Notes: a model not told the origin generated them from the letters alone. 18,301 bases of DNA from Planctomycetaceae bacterium (GCA_031261125.1 JAISJZ010000005.1:1-18301), one strand, 5' to 3'; counted from the stretch's first letter, positions 7,110 through 15,046 are shown. Numbers and translations: made by a program.

Positions 7110-8930
7110 TTATTCTTCCGCTTTCAATTTCGATACAACGCGGTACGATTCAATCACAAGCCAAACGGCAAGCAGAATAATGCCCGTACCGATGAAAGTC
7201 AACAAGTAGTTCTTTTTCGCAACGAAGCCGTTCGGGTCAAAGAAAATACTGTACGACATTGCCCAAAGCGGAATAATAATCATCACCGCCGCAGGCAGTA
7301 TCAGATACACCGCCGGAATCTTCCGCCGCATCAGATACACGCTGCCGACCAAGAGCGTTAAACCGGCAACAACTTGATTACCCGCCCCGAAAACGGGCCA
7401 CAAAATCAAACCGCCGGTACCGTAAGGTGCTGTCGGACTTGCTTTGCACAACGCCAACGCCCCCGCCATCAACAGACCGATAAACGTTGCAAAATACCGG
7501 TTCCGCAGCGGAGTGATTCGGAGCGTGCCGCCTAATTCCTGCAATAAATATCTCATCAAACGCAGTGCCGCATCAATCGTTGTCGCCGCAAAACACGCCA
7601 CTAAAATCGCAATGATACCCTGACCAAATTTAATAGGTATGCCGACGCAGTGAATAAAGTTTGCCCCGCCCTCGATGAACGTGCCAACCTGTTCACCGAG
7701 ATTCATTTCCGCCCACGATTTAGTATAACGTAAATTCCAAGCGTCTTTGCCTTTAATGATTTCGGTGGTTGACTGCGTATTCTTCGTTGATTCTATCGCC
7801 GCCAGTTTTGCGTCTTTCACATTCAGAACGCCCAAACCGATGCCGGCGGTACAACTTAAAATCACGAGGACGGCGAGAGCGGCTTCCAATAACATACCGC
7901 CGTATCCGACAAAACAGGCATCTTTCATTGACGCAACCTGTTTGCTGCTCGTACCGCTGCAAACCAAAGCGTGAAACCCGCTCACCGCACCGCAGGCAAC
8001 GGTAATAAACAAGAACGGAAAAATCGGCGGCGCACCGGCATTTTTTGCTTCGGCAAGACGTAGCGGCGGGGCAGTGCCGAACAAGTCGGCAGTTCCCGCC
8101 AAACCGGCAACGGTCAAACCGGCGACAATTAACGCCAACGCAATGTACAGAATCAAACTGTTAACATAGTCCCGCGGCTGCAACAGAAGCCAAACCGGCA
8201 GAACGGACGCAAAATAACAGTAGATAAACAATACCCACGTCCAAAGCATTATCGGGTTCAGCGATTCGTGAATGTTTTCTAAGGACGGCATATAAAACGA
8301 AAAGACCGGATAATTCGCCGACAAACCGACGGTGATGCCGAGAATGACGATGGACGCAAACGAAGCGGTGAGCAACGAAATGCCGTACCGGTGCGTAACG
8401 ATACCGAGAATAATTGCCACAGGAATTGAAATAACTGTCGGCATAACGGACTGCGGATAATCCTTAAATGTCGTCGCAATGACGTTGCCGAACACAGCGA
8501 CAACAATCGCCAAGATGAACGTGAGCAGAATCAGCAGCAGAAGTTTGGCGGACGGCGACAGTACCGACCCTGCAATATCGCCGATAGAGCGTCCTTTGTT
8601 CCGTAGCGACATAACGAGGGCGGTAAAATCGTGAACTGCCCCGATGAAGATACTGCCGAAGACCACCCACAGCAGAGCGGGCAGCCAGCCCCAGAGAATT
8701 GCAATCGTCGGTCCGACAATCGGTCCCGTTCCGGCAATAGCGGTGAAGTGATGCCCGAAAATAACGTACCGGTTCGTCGGGCAGAAGTCGATGTCATCCC
8801 GCAATTCAACGCTCGGCGTGATTTCATCGGCGTTGAGTTGAAATATCTTCCGAGCAAGAAACTTACCGTAGGTGTTGTACGCAACGATAAAACCGAAAAA
8901 CGAAGCAAACGCAACAAGGAGCGTGGACAT
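7110..8930 (-). CDS. cstA: Carbon starvation protein CstA family transporter (606 aa)
   Basis: A multi-helix inner-membrane transporter of the CstA family. E. coli homologs import peptides and pyruvate (CstA, BtsT), and pyruvate or a related acid is plausible here. The family signature FGHHFTAIAGTGPIVGP lies at 58-74, followed by GSIFIGAVHDF (92-102) and GRSIGDIAG (113-121). Hydrophobic segments run throughout, and the C-terminal CstA domain has a long last helix. At 606 aa it is shorter than the roughly 700-aa E. coli proteins but in the range of other family members. It heads a likely operon with trpS and the small Cys-rich gene. It is divergent from fhs and reads from a TTGACA/GATAAT promoter at 8975-9002 that overlaps the fhs promoter. 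There is no Shine-Dalgarno before the start (the leader ends in a C-run). Confidence 0.92.
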   Translation of the reverse strand: MSTLLVAFASFFGFIVAYNTYGKFLARKIFQLNADEITPSVELRDDIDFCPTNRYVIFGHHFTAIAGTGPIVGPTIAILWGWLPALLWVVFGSIFIGAVHDFTALVMSLRNKGRSIGDIAGSVLSPSAKLLLLILLTFILAIVVAVFGNVIATTFKDYPQSVMPTVISIPVAIILGIVTHRYGISLLTASFASIVILGITVGLSANYPVFSFYMPSLENIHESLNPIMLWTWVLFIYCYFASVLPVWLLLQPRDYVNSLILYIALALIVAGLTVAGLAGTADLFGTAPPLRLAEAKNAGAPPIFPFLFITVACGAVSGFHALVCSGTSSKQVASMKDACFVGYGGMLLEAALAVLVILSCTAGIGLGVLNVKDAKLAAIESTKNTQSTTEIIKGKDAWNLRYTKSWAEMNLGEQVGTFIEGGANFIHCVGIPIKFGQGIIAILVACFAATTIDAALRLMRYLLQELGGTLRITPLRNRYFATFIGLLMAGALALCKASPTAPYGTGGLILWPVFGAGNQVVAGLTLLVGSVYLMRRKIPAVYLILPAAVMIIIPLWAMSYSIFFDPNGFVAKKNYLLTFIGTGIILLAVWLVIESYRVVSKLKAEE

Positions 8931-8940
8931 CAGGGGGGAA

Positions 8941-8968
8941 TTGATAATTGGTAATGGATATGGATAAT
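8941..8968 (+). promoter_or_regulatory. Candidate promoter for fhs
   Basis: TTGATA at 8941-8946, a 16-nt spacer, and GATAAT at 8963-8968, about 49 nt before ATG 9018. It shares the intergenic region with the oppositely directed cstA promoter; the two -10 boxes are only 6 nt apart. Confidence 0.5.
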
Positions 8969-8981
8969 TGTCTGATTATCC
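8962..8981. repeat. Perfect 7-bp palindrome between cstA and fhs
   Basis: GGATAAT-tgtctg-ATTATCC. Each arm contains a GATAAT -10 box, one for each direction. It could be an operator, or simply reflect two symmetrical promoters. The preceding bases (8941-8970) also show near-repeats of a heptamer like TGGATAA. Confidence 0.6.
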
Positions 8982-9002
8982 CTGATTTTTTCCGTTTGTC
9001 AA
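8975..9002 (-). promoter_or_regulatory. Sigma70-type promoter for the cstA operon
   Basis: On the minus strand, -35 TTGACA (9002-8997), a 16-nt spacer, and -10 GATAAT (8980-8975). The predicted start is near 8968, about 38 nt before the cstA ATG. Confidence 0.6.
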
Positions 9003-9017
9003 TTAAATCCGTCCGCT

Positions 9018-10691
9018 ATGTCCGATATTGAAATTGCCCGCGCAGCAAAAATGCTGCCGATACAGGATATTGCCGAAAAAATCGGTATCGCTGCCGAACA
9101 ACTCGAACAATACGGCAAATACAAAGCGAAGTTAGCCGTTGGTTTTAATCAACACTCCGGCGGAATCAGTTCCGCCGCTAACGCCGGCAAACTGATTCTT
9201 GTTACCGCCATTACGCCGACACCGGCAGGCGAAGGAAAAACGACGACAAGCGTCGGACTTTGCGATGCTCTGAACCGCATTGGTAAAAAAGCGATCGTCG
9301 CCCTGCGGGAACCGTCGCTGGGTCCGTGTTTCGGCATCAAGGGCGGTGCCGCCGGCGGTGGATATGCCCAAGTAGTGCCGATGGAAGACATCAATCTGCA
9401 TTTCACCGGCGACTTTCACGCTATGACCTCGGCGCATAATCTGCTCTCGGCAATGCTGGACAATCATCTGCATTTCGGTAACGCCCTGAAATTGGACACC
9501 CGGAAAATTGCGTGGCGGCGCGTCGTTGACCTGAACGACCGGGCATTGCGGAACGTCATTATCGGTCTCGGCGGTCAAGTTAACGGCGTACCGCGGGAAA
9601 GCGGCTTTGACATTACCGTTGCGTCTGAAATTATGGCGATTTTCTGTTTGAGCAATTCGCTTGCCGAACTGAAAGAGCGCATCGGAAAAATCATCGTCGG
9701 CTATACGGCGGAAAACGAGCCAATCGTTGCGGCTCAACTGAAATGCACCGGTGCGTTGGCAGCGTTGTTAAAGGACGCAATCAAGCCGAACTTGGTACAG
9801 ACATTGGAAAACAATCCGGCATTCATTCACGGCGGTCCGTTTGCAAACATTGCTCACGGCTGCAACAGCGTTCAGGCAACGAAACTTGCGCTGCAACTGG
9901 CGGACTATGCCATAACCGAGGCGGGGTTCGGTGCGGACTTGGGGGCGGAGAAATTTTTCAATATCAAGTGCCGGCAGGCGGGACTGAAACCGGATGCCGT
10001 TGTGATTGTTGCTACCGTCCGGGCATTGAAATATCACGGTGAATTCAGTAACGAGCGGGAATCGGCGTTTCCCGCATTATCCGCAGGTTTTGCCAACTTG
10101 CGTAAGCATATTGAGAATGTTCAGCAATTCGGCGTTCCGGCGGTCGTTGCCGTCAATGTTTTCCCGACGGATACGGACGAAGAAATTGATTACATCATCA
10201 AACGCTGTGCGGAACTCGGCGTGAAAGCGTCCCGGTGTGAACATTGGGCAAAAGGCGGTGCCGGTGCGGAAGAGTTGGCGCATTATGTTGCCGAAACATC
10301 CAAAGCGGGGAGCAAAAACTTCCGGCTTCTCTATCCCGATGAAATGCCGCTGCTGCAAAAGATTGAAACGGTCGCAACGAAGATTTACGGGGCGGACGGC
10401 ATTACAGTTGACAAGAAGATACAGGACAAGTTGGTGCAGTTTGAATCGCTGGGCTTCGGGCATTTTCCGGTTTGTATGGCAAAGACGCAGTATTCGTTCA
10501 GTGCGGACGCAACGTTGCGGAACGTGCCGAAGGGGTTCACCGTACCGGTGCGGGACGTGCGTGTTGCCGCCGGGGCGGGCTTCGTTGTCGCATTAACCGG
10601 CGAGATAATGACGATGCCGGGTTTATCGAAGAGTCCCGCTGCCGAACGGATTGACATCGACGACAGCGGGAATATCACGGGACTGTTCTGA
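9018..10691 (+). CDS. fhs: Formate-tetrahydrofolate ligase (557 aa)
   Basis: Makes 10-formyltetrahydrofolate from formate, THF and ATP, feeding purine synthesis, the reductive C1 branch or formate assimilation in the cytoplasm. The N-terminal helical segment leads to the ATP-binding loop TPTPAGEGKTTT (66-77). The family signature starts with REPSLGPCFGIKGGAAGGGY (97-116) and continues to FTGDFHA (129-135). GFGADLGAEKFF and the C-terminal GEIMTMPGLSK are also typical. The 557-aa length is standard. It is divergent from cstA with an overlapping promoter pair, and convergent with the LTxxQ gene (only 12 bp between stops). Together with the methyltransferase at 2346 it suggests THF-based C1 metabolism. 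No Shine-Dalgarno precedes ATG 9018. Confidence 0.96.
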   Translation: MSDIEIARAAKMLPIQDIAEKIGIAAEQLEQYGKYKAKLAVGFNQHSGGISSAANAGKLILVTAITPTPAGEGKTTTSVGLCDALNRIGKKAIVALREPSLGPCFGIKGGAAGGGYAQVVPMEDINLHFTGDFHAMTSAHNLLSAMLDNHLHFGNALKLDTRKIAWRRVVDLNDRALRNVIIGLGGQVNGVPRESGFDITVASEIMAIFCLSNSLAELKERIGKIIVGYTAENEPIVAAQLKCTGALAALLKDAIKPNLVQTLENNPAFIHGGPFANIAHGCNSVQATKLALQLADYAITEAGFGADLGAEKFFNIKCRQAGLKPDAVVIVATVRALKYHGEFSNERESAFPALSAGFANLRKHIENVQQFGVPAVVAVNVFPTDTDEEIDYIIKRCAELGVKASRCEHWAKGGAGAEELAHYVAETSKAGSKNFRLLYPDEMPLLQKIETVATKIYGADGITVDKKIQDKLVQFESLGFGHFPVCMAKTQYSFSADATLRNVPKGFTVPVRDVRVAAGAGFVVALTGEIMTMPGLSKSPAAERIDIDDSGNITGLF

Positions 10692-10703
10692 CAAACCGGG
10701 GTT

Positions 10704-11594
10704 TTATTGTCCTTCCTGCTGCGGGAACGCACGCCGACGCTCGCCGCCGCCTTCACGCCGTTGTCCGCCGCCCTGACCGGGTCTCCAAGAATCCGCACCG
10801 GGACGATAGCCGTCGCCGCGTTCGCCCCGACCGCCTTCACGCTGCGGAGGTGCAAATTTTTCCCGTGCTTCCTGAACACCCTTCGTCAGGTCTTCCGCCT
10901 TTTTCAGTTGGTCGGGAGTCAACACGGCTTTAATCTTTTCAGCATACTTCTTCTGTAGGGCTTCGACTTCGGTACGCAGTTCCTGACCGAGTTTTTGCCG
11001 CTCGTCCTGCGACAGGTTCCGCCAATCCACATTACCTCGCTTCTCAAGTGCTTCTCTGCCTTCTTTTTCTTGTTCTTCCTGAATTGCTTTCAGTTTCGCC
11101 TTCTGTTCATCTGTCAAGTTGACAACGTCCAGATTCCGGGCATTCAGGCGCGGTGAATCAAGACCGCCGGCAAGTTTGAACCGCAGTTCCTTCACTTTGA
11201 CCTGCTGTTCCGGCGAAAGAACCTGATTGACTTTCGCTTGGGCTTCGTCAACCCGTTTCTCTATTTCTTCCCGGAACTTCTGCATTTCCTCGCGGGACGG
11301 CGGACCTTGTCCTTCCCGGCGTTCACCCCGCTGCGGACGCTGCTCTTCCGCCAGTTTCGTCAGTTGCGAAATCTGTTCTTCCGTTAAATTGAGTTCCTTT
11401 TTGAACTCTTCGTTGCGGAGCAGTCCGCCGACAGTGTCAAAGCCGCCGAAACCGCCCGGACCGCGGCCTCCCGGTCCACCGCCCTGCCCCCTGCCGCCCG
11501 GACCTCCCGGTCCGCCGCCCGGCTGGGCAAACGCGGTCAATGCCACCGTTAACACGGCAATAAAAGTCAGTGCCGAAAAAATTGTCCTCTTCAT
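10704..11594 (-). CDS. Exported Gly/Arg-rich LTxxQ-motif (Spy/CpxP-like) protein (296 aa)
   Basis: A secreted or periplasmic helical protein of unknown role. The signal peptide (residues 1-23, ending AFA before Gln24) is followed by a 28-residue Gly/Pro/Arg linker. Then come repeated helical units beginning LTEEQ, LSPEQ, LTDEQ, LSQDE and LTPDQ, resembling the LTxxQ motif of Spy/CpxP periplasmic stress proteins. The middle is Glu/Lys/Arg-rich and likely helical or coiled. The last 45 residues are Gly/Arg-rich and disordered. A strong Shine-Dalgarno GGAGGA (minus strand, 11606-11601), 6 nt from ATG, marks this start and is unusual for the window. Chaperone or metal-sensing roles known from Spy/CpxP cannot be assumed here. 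Similar G/P-rich LTxxQ proteins are common in planctomycetes (recollection). Confidence 0.8.
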   Translation of the reverse strand: MKRTIFSALTFIAVLTVALTAFAQPGGGPGGPGGRGQGGGPGGRGPGGFGGFDTVGGLLRNEEFKKELNLTEEQISQLTKLAEEQRPQRGERREGQGPPSREEMQKFREEIEKRVDEAQAKVNQVLSPEQQVKVKELRFKLAGGLDSPRLNARNLDVVNLTDEQKAKLKAIQEEQEKEGREALEKRGNVDWRNLSQDERQKLGQELRTEVEALQKKYAEKIKAVLTPDQLKKAEDLTKGVQEAREKFAPPQREGGRGERGDGYRPGADSWRPGQGGGQRREGGGERRRAFPQQEGQ

Positions 11595-11726
11595 TGTGTT
11601 TCCTCCGAAACAAAAAAGTTGTGCACCAAAACACTAATGCTCTCTATCACAGAAAACACCTTTTCACGGGGAATGTTTCGGAAAAAATAAAAAGAAATTA
11701 GAAACTCCTGCCGCAAACAACAGGGA

Positions 11727-12143
11727 CTAGACATTCATTAACTGGTCAATAATCGGCAAATTGCTTTCAAGGACATTTCCGCACTGCCGTATTTCGTCAA
11801 GCGGCATCCATTGTACCGCCGCAACCTCGGCAGGATTCGCCGTTATCACGGCATCGCCGTCCAAAGCGGCGAAGTACCAGCGAAGGTGAACGTTCCACGG
11901 AGTAACGCTCTGCGTGAAAAAACGAAGGGAGTGAACCGAAACGCCAAGTTCTTCGCGGCACTCCCGTTTCAGGGCTTCTTCGGGTGTTTCGCCGTCTTCG
12001 ATACCGCCGCCCGGAAAGCAAACCGCTCCGGGAGCAATTATAGTTTGCGACCGGGTGATTACCAGATATTTGCCGTCCCGCTCCATCAGAGCAATCACGC
12101 CGCGGCGTTGAGCGGGCTTATCGTCAATGCTCATCTTTTCCAT
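11727..12143 (-). CDS. Nudix hydrolase (138 aa)
   Basis: A small cytoplasmic hydrolase of nucleoside diphosphates linked to another moiety; the substrate is unknown. The complete Nudix box fits GX5EX7REUXEEXGU: Gly46, Glu52, Arg60, Glu61, Glu64, Glu65, Gly67, with GGGIEDGETPEEA preceding RECREELGV. The length is typical of a minimal single-domain MutT-like enzyme. A weak AAGG lies close to the first ATG; ATG three codons later (MSIDD) is an alternative start. It lies between the LTxxQ gene (132 bp downstream) and the oxidoreductase (117 bp upstream), all on the minus strand. The spacing suggests separate transcription. Confidence 0.92.
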   Translation of the reverse strand: MEKMSIDDKPAQRRGVIALMERDGKYLVITRSQTIIAPGAVCFPGGGIEDGETPEEALKRECREELGVSVHSLRFFTQSVTPWNVHLRWYFAALDGDAVITANPAEVAAVQWMPLDEIRQCGNVLESNLPIIDQLMNV

Positions 12144-12260
12144 TTACCTTGCCGTAATCTTTTGAAAACTGTTTTGCAAACCGGAAACCAAAAACAGCGG
12201 GTTAAACCTGCCACTCTTGCTGAACGATACTATGCCGTTGCCAAAATGTTTGTGCGAAGA

Positions 12261-13565
12261 TTAGATAGCCGGATATTTCCACGGCGCACGGTACTCGCGG
12301 GACAATAGTTTCGCCGCCGCAGGGTCGTTCGGTATTACCTGCTTTTCGCCATCCCAAACAATACCGCGTCCCAATTTCAGCGATAACATTCCCAGCAATG
12401 CCAGCGTTGTCGAACGGTGTCCCTTCTCAATATCGCAGACCGGCAGACGGTCTTTCTCAATCGAGTCAATGAAGTTCGCCCAAAGTCCGGCAATGTTCTG
12501 GTCATCCGGCTTGTCCAACTTCGGGTCGCCGTGTTCCGCCGGCGTGCCATTGCAGTCCTGCGACGGATAGAACGACCAGCCGTCCTGCCAGCCGAGGTGC
12601 AGCGTGCCTTTCGTCCCGTAAAAATAAACACCGATGTTGTGCTTTTCCGGCGGATTGCCCGAATACCGGCGGTGTTCCCATTCCAAATCGAAATTGTCAA
12701 ATTGATAAATTACCGTCTGCGTGTCGGGACCGTCGGAATTGTCTTTCGCAATAAACCGTCCGCCGGTTGACGCAACGCTCTTCGGATACACGTTGTCTCC
12801 CGCCCACCACGTAATTTGGTCGAGCCAGTGAATTCCCCAATCGCCGAGTTGCCCGTTGCCGAAGTTCAAAAAGTTGCGGAACCCTTTCGGATGAATCCGG
12901 GGGTTAAACGGTACGAGCGGAGCAGGACCGCACCAGAAATTCCAATCGAGACCGTCGGGAACCGGTTCGTCGGGAGCGGGACTTCCGGCACCGCCCTGAT
13001 AATGAACGAACGCCCTGATATGCCCGACTTCACCGGCTCTGCCGCTGCGTAAGAATTCGATTGCCTGCTGATTGTGCGGCGAAACGCGGCGGTGCGTTCC
13101 TACTTGGATTTTCTTGCCGGTTTCGCGGGCTGCCTTCACCATCGCGATACCTTCATTGACGGTATGGCAAACGGGCTTTTCGACGTAAACGTTTGCGCCT
13201 GCGTGAACGGCGGCAATCGTAATAAGCGGATGCCAATGGTCGGGTGTGGCGTTAATCACGATGTCCGGCTTGATTTGTTCGAGCATTTCCCGATAGTCGG
13301 TGAACCGTTTCGGTGTGATACCGGTACCGTCTTCAGACGCTTTGATGCCGGTTTCGAGTTGCCGTTTATCGACATCGACAACGGCGACGGGTTCGACTGT
13401 TTTCGACGCAAGGGCGGTGTTGAAAATGTTTTTTCCCCACCAGCCGCTTCCGACGAGGGCAAGGCGGTACTTTTTGTTTTTGTCCGCACCGAGGACAGCA
13501 GGGGCGGCAAAAGCGGATGCGGCTGTCAGAGCGGCAACCTGTAAAAATCGGCGGCGTGTTGTCAT
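12261..13565 (-). CDS. Tat-exported Gfo/Idh/MocA-family oxidoreductase (434 aa)
   Basis: The second Gfo/Idh/MocA oxidoreductase of the window. It has a twin-arginine signal TRRRFLQ (3-9) with a hydrophobic stretch to VLGA near 27, so it should be folded before export. The dinucleotide motif is GSGWWG (39-44) and EKP is at 129-131. ATPDHWHP (106-113), typical of the planctomycete subgroup, is also present. The C-terminal domain has the GDWGIHWLDQITWW segment found in this group. It differs from the oxidoreductase at 55-1353 in length and motifs, so the two are not a recent duplication. It has its own promoter with two palindromes (13590-13638). The substrate is unknown, probably a sugar derivative. 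Confidence 0.92.
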   Translation of the reverse strand: MTTRRRFLQVAALTAASAFAAPAVLGADKNKKYRLALVGSGWWGKNIFNTALASKTVEPVAVVDVDKRQLETGIKASEDGTGITPKRFTDYREMLEQIKPDIVINATPDHWHPLITIAAVHAGANVYVEKPVCHTVNEGIAMVKAARETGKKIQVGTHRRVSPHNQQAIEFLRSGRAGEVGHIRAFVHYQGGAGSPAPDEPVPDGLDWNFWCGPAPLVPFNPRIHPKGFRNFLNFGNGQLGDWGIHWLDQITWWAGDNVYPKSVASTGGRFIAKDNSDGPDTQTVIYQFDNFDLEWEHRRYSGNPPEKHNIGVYFYGTKGTLHLGWQDGWSFYPSQDCNGTPAEHGDPKLDKPDDQNIAGLWANFIDSIEKDRLPVCDIEKGHRSTTLALLGMLSLKLGRGIVWDGEKQVIPNDPAAAKLLSREYRAPWKYPAI

Positions 13566-13589
13566 AGCAGTTGAAAGGTTAGGGAGAAA

Positions 13590-13602
13590 CCGGCAGTGCC
13601 GG
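13590..13602. repeat. Palindrome in the leader of the second oxidoreductase
   Basis: CCGGCA-g-TGCCGG, a perfect 6+6 palindrome with a single-base centre. It lies a few bases after the predicted transcription start of the gene at 12261-13565, in operator position. It could also form a leader hairpin, though the one-base loop makes an RNA hairpin poor and a dyad-binding protein more likely. Confidence 0.55.
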
Positions 13603-13615
13603 CGGATTGTACCGC

Positions 13616-13644
13616 ATTATACACGGCAGATAACTGCCCGGCAA
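13616..13644 (-). promoter_or_regulatory. Promoter of the second oxidoreductase with inverted repeat in the spacer
   Basis: On the minus strand, -35 TTGCCG (13644-13639), a 17-nt spacer, and a perfect -10 TATAAT (13621-13616). The spacer contains the inverted repeat GGCAG-ttat-CTGCC (13625-13638), where a repressor or activator could bind. The -35 directly abuts the stop of the upstream DUF457-type gene. Confidence 0.7.
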
Positions 13645-14682
13645 CTATTCCGCCGGCAGCGTAATCGGTGCCGGTTCGCGGGACATCAGTGAAAAACGCC
13701 GCGGTATCTGCGGCAGTAAATCCGTTTCAAAAGAATCCGTTGAATCTGTCAATGAGCCGGGAACATCGTTTCCGGCTTCCGCGTTATCGCGCCTCGTAAA
13801 CACAAACTCACTGCCGATTTTTCCGATGCTTGTCTCCAATAAAGAGTTTCCCGTTTCCCGTTTCTCTGTTCCCTGTTTCAAAAATTCCGTCGCCTCTTTT
13901 TTCAGCAACGCTTTTTGTTCATTCAGCCAAGCATTTGTCTTTTCACCCAGCGGCACAGAAACGGCGGCAATTTTTTCGAGAAACGTTTTCGGTTCTTCTC
14001 CCTGTATTTGACGTTCGGCATACTGCTGCTTGTATCCTTCCCATTGTTTGATAATTTCCGGGTCTTTAATTGCCGTAAAACCTAAAAAAACGATGAGCGA
14101 GTACAACGCCGCTGTCGGCAGCAAGCGGTGCGAATCGTACAGTTTCAGGGCAGTACCGAAGGATTTTTTTAGCCGCAGCGTCCGACCGGTCGAGTCGATA
14201 CTGCAAATTTCGTCAAGGATTAAATGCGACAGATACCCAATCGTCAATGCCGCTGCTTTCACGAGACGTTCGCTAACTGTTCCCGTCGAAAGAAAAAAGA
14301 CCAACTGCCCGGAAAAAACCGCCGCGGGGATACTGTGAAACATTCCGCGGTGATTCGTCAGTTTCTTGACAGCAAATCCGACGGCAAAGCGGACGAACAG
14401 AAAGTTGCACGCCCCGCTTAACAAAACGATGTCTTCGGCGATGCCGGAAAATTCCCGAAGCCGTTGAACGAGGAGGACAGCACTCAATCCGGCGGCGAAG
14501 TAGATACACTCCTGAAACGACCGGCTGGTGTCGCTGTCGATGTCCGGCAGCATACCGGCGATGCTGCATAGCCCGGCAGAAAGCAGCGATGTCGGCACAG
14601 AAAAGCCAAGGTGGTACGCACCGGCACCGAGAATGATGCCGGTCGCGGTACTGCACGCTATATGCTGCTTAAAACTGCCCAT
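13645..14682 (-). CDS. Membrane metal-dependent hydrolase-like protein, YdjM/DUF457 type (345 aa)
   Basis: An integral membrane protein of the YdjM/DUF457 (LexA-regulated, metal-dependent hydrolase-like) type; its physiological reaction is not known. The metal-ligand motifs are in order: GMLPDIDSD (43-51), HRGMFHS (111-117) and SHLILDEICSIDSTG (152-166). About five hydrophobic helices occupy the first 210 residues. The last 135 residues are soluble and extend beyond the usual core, with a charged helical stretch. This tail contains a segment encoded by a 7-bp tandem repeat (13845-13879) and a Pro-rich end. It is followed directly by the promoter of the next gene. The start is placed at ATG 14682, before the first motif-bearing helix; a short-leader promoter candidate lies upstream. 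Confidence 0.85.
   Translation of the reverse strand: MGSFKQHIACSTATGIILGAGAYHLGFSVPTSLLSAGLCSIAGMLPDIDSDTSRSFQECIYFAAGLSAVLLVQRLREFSGIAEDIVLLSGACNFLFVRFAVGFAVKKLTNHRGMFHSIPAAVFSGQLVFFLSTGTVSERLVKAAALTIGYLSHLILDEICSIDSTGRTLRLKKSFGTALKLYDSHRLLPTAALYSLIVFLGFTAIKDPEIIKQWEGYKQQYAERQIQGEEPKTFLEKIAAVSVPLGEKTNAWLNEQKALLKKEATEFLKQGTEKRETGNSLLETSIGKIGSEFVFTRRDNAEAGNDVPGSLTDSTDSFETDLLPQIPRRFSLMSREPAPITLPAE
13845..13879. repeat. Degenerate 7-bp tandem repeat inside the DUF457-type gene
   Basis: Five heptamers read on the minus strand: GAAACAG, GGAACAG, AGAAACG, GGAAACG, GGAAACT. The consensus is GGAAACG. Seven is not a multiple of three, so the encoded residues change from unit to unit. It lies in the soluble tail, not in the metal-site region. 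Confidence 0.7.
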
Positions 14683-14694
14683 CGGCAGAGCATA

Positions 14695-14723
14695 ACAATA
14701 TCGGCGAATTCAAAAAAGGGCAA
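14695..14723 (-). promoter_or_regulatory. Possible promoter of the DUF457-type gene
   Basis: On the minus strand, TTGCCC (14723-14718), a 17-nt spacer, and TATTGT (14700-14695). The -10 match is 4 of 6 and the leader would be only about 6 nt, so this is tentative. Confidence 0.3.
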
Positions 14724-14787
14724 TTTTGACCTATTGACTGACGGCAGCACCCAACCGTACACACCGGCGGCGAACCGACCGGCTATT

Positions 14788-14967
14788 TTACCCCAAATTC
14801 CACGCTTTAATGAGTATTTCGGCACCGGGAGTCATCTTTCGCAGTTTTGCGGCGATTTTCTCTTTGGCTTCCGGGGCTGCTTTTTCCGCTTTCGGTTTCA
14901 GTGCGGCGTAGTTTGCCCGGCGTTTCCGGCGGCGGCGGATTTCTTTTTGACGTTCGCTGATGGACAT
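14788..14967 (-). CDS. Small basic protein, DUF6800-like (59 aa)
   Basis: A short, highly basic protein. It has SERQKEIRRRRKRR at 4-17, an Ala/Lys helix, and a conserved-looking end KLRKMTPGAEIL (41-52) followed by IKAWNLG. I recall planctomycete small proteins of this layout (DUF6800), but that name is from memory and unchecked. RNA or ribosome association would be a guess. I start at ATG 14967, because the 13 upstream residues to 15006 look like random translation. A promoter (TTGACA at 15046-15041, TACTAT at 15024-15019) lies just upstream. No Shine-Dalgarno is seen. Confidence 0.7.
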   Translation of the reverse strand: MSISERQKEIRRRRKRRANYAALKPKAEKAAPEAKEKIAAKLRKMTPGAEILIKAWNLG

Positions 14968-15018
14968 TGTTAAAGAATAGGGGATAGGGAACACCTGAAA
15001 ATACACTACTTCATAGCA

Positions 15019-15046
15019 ATAGTAATCTAAATCAGCGTTTTGTCAA
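15019..15046 (-). promoter_or_regulatory. Promoter of the 59-aa basic protein
   Basis: On the minus strand, -35 TTGACA (15046-15041), a 16-nt spacer, and -10 TACTAT (15024-15019). The predicted start is about 45 nt upstream of ATG 14967. Confidence 0.5.

Noticed and set aside
9132..9737. 201-aa antisense frame inside fhs
   Set aside because: Shadow of fhs codon usage; no independent motifs.
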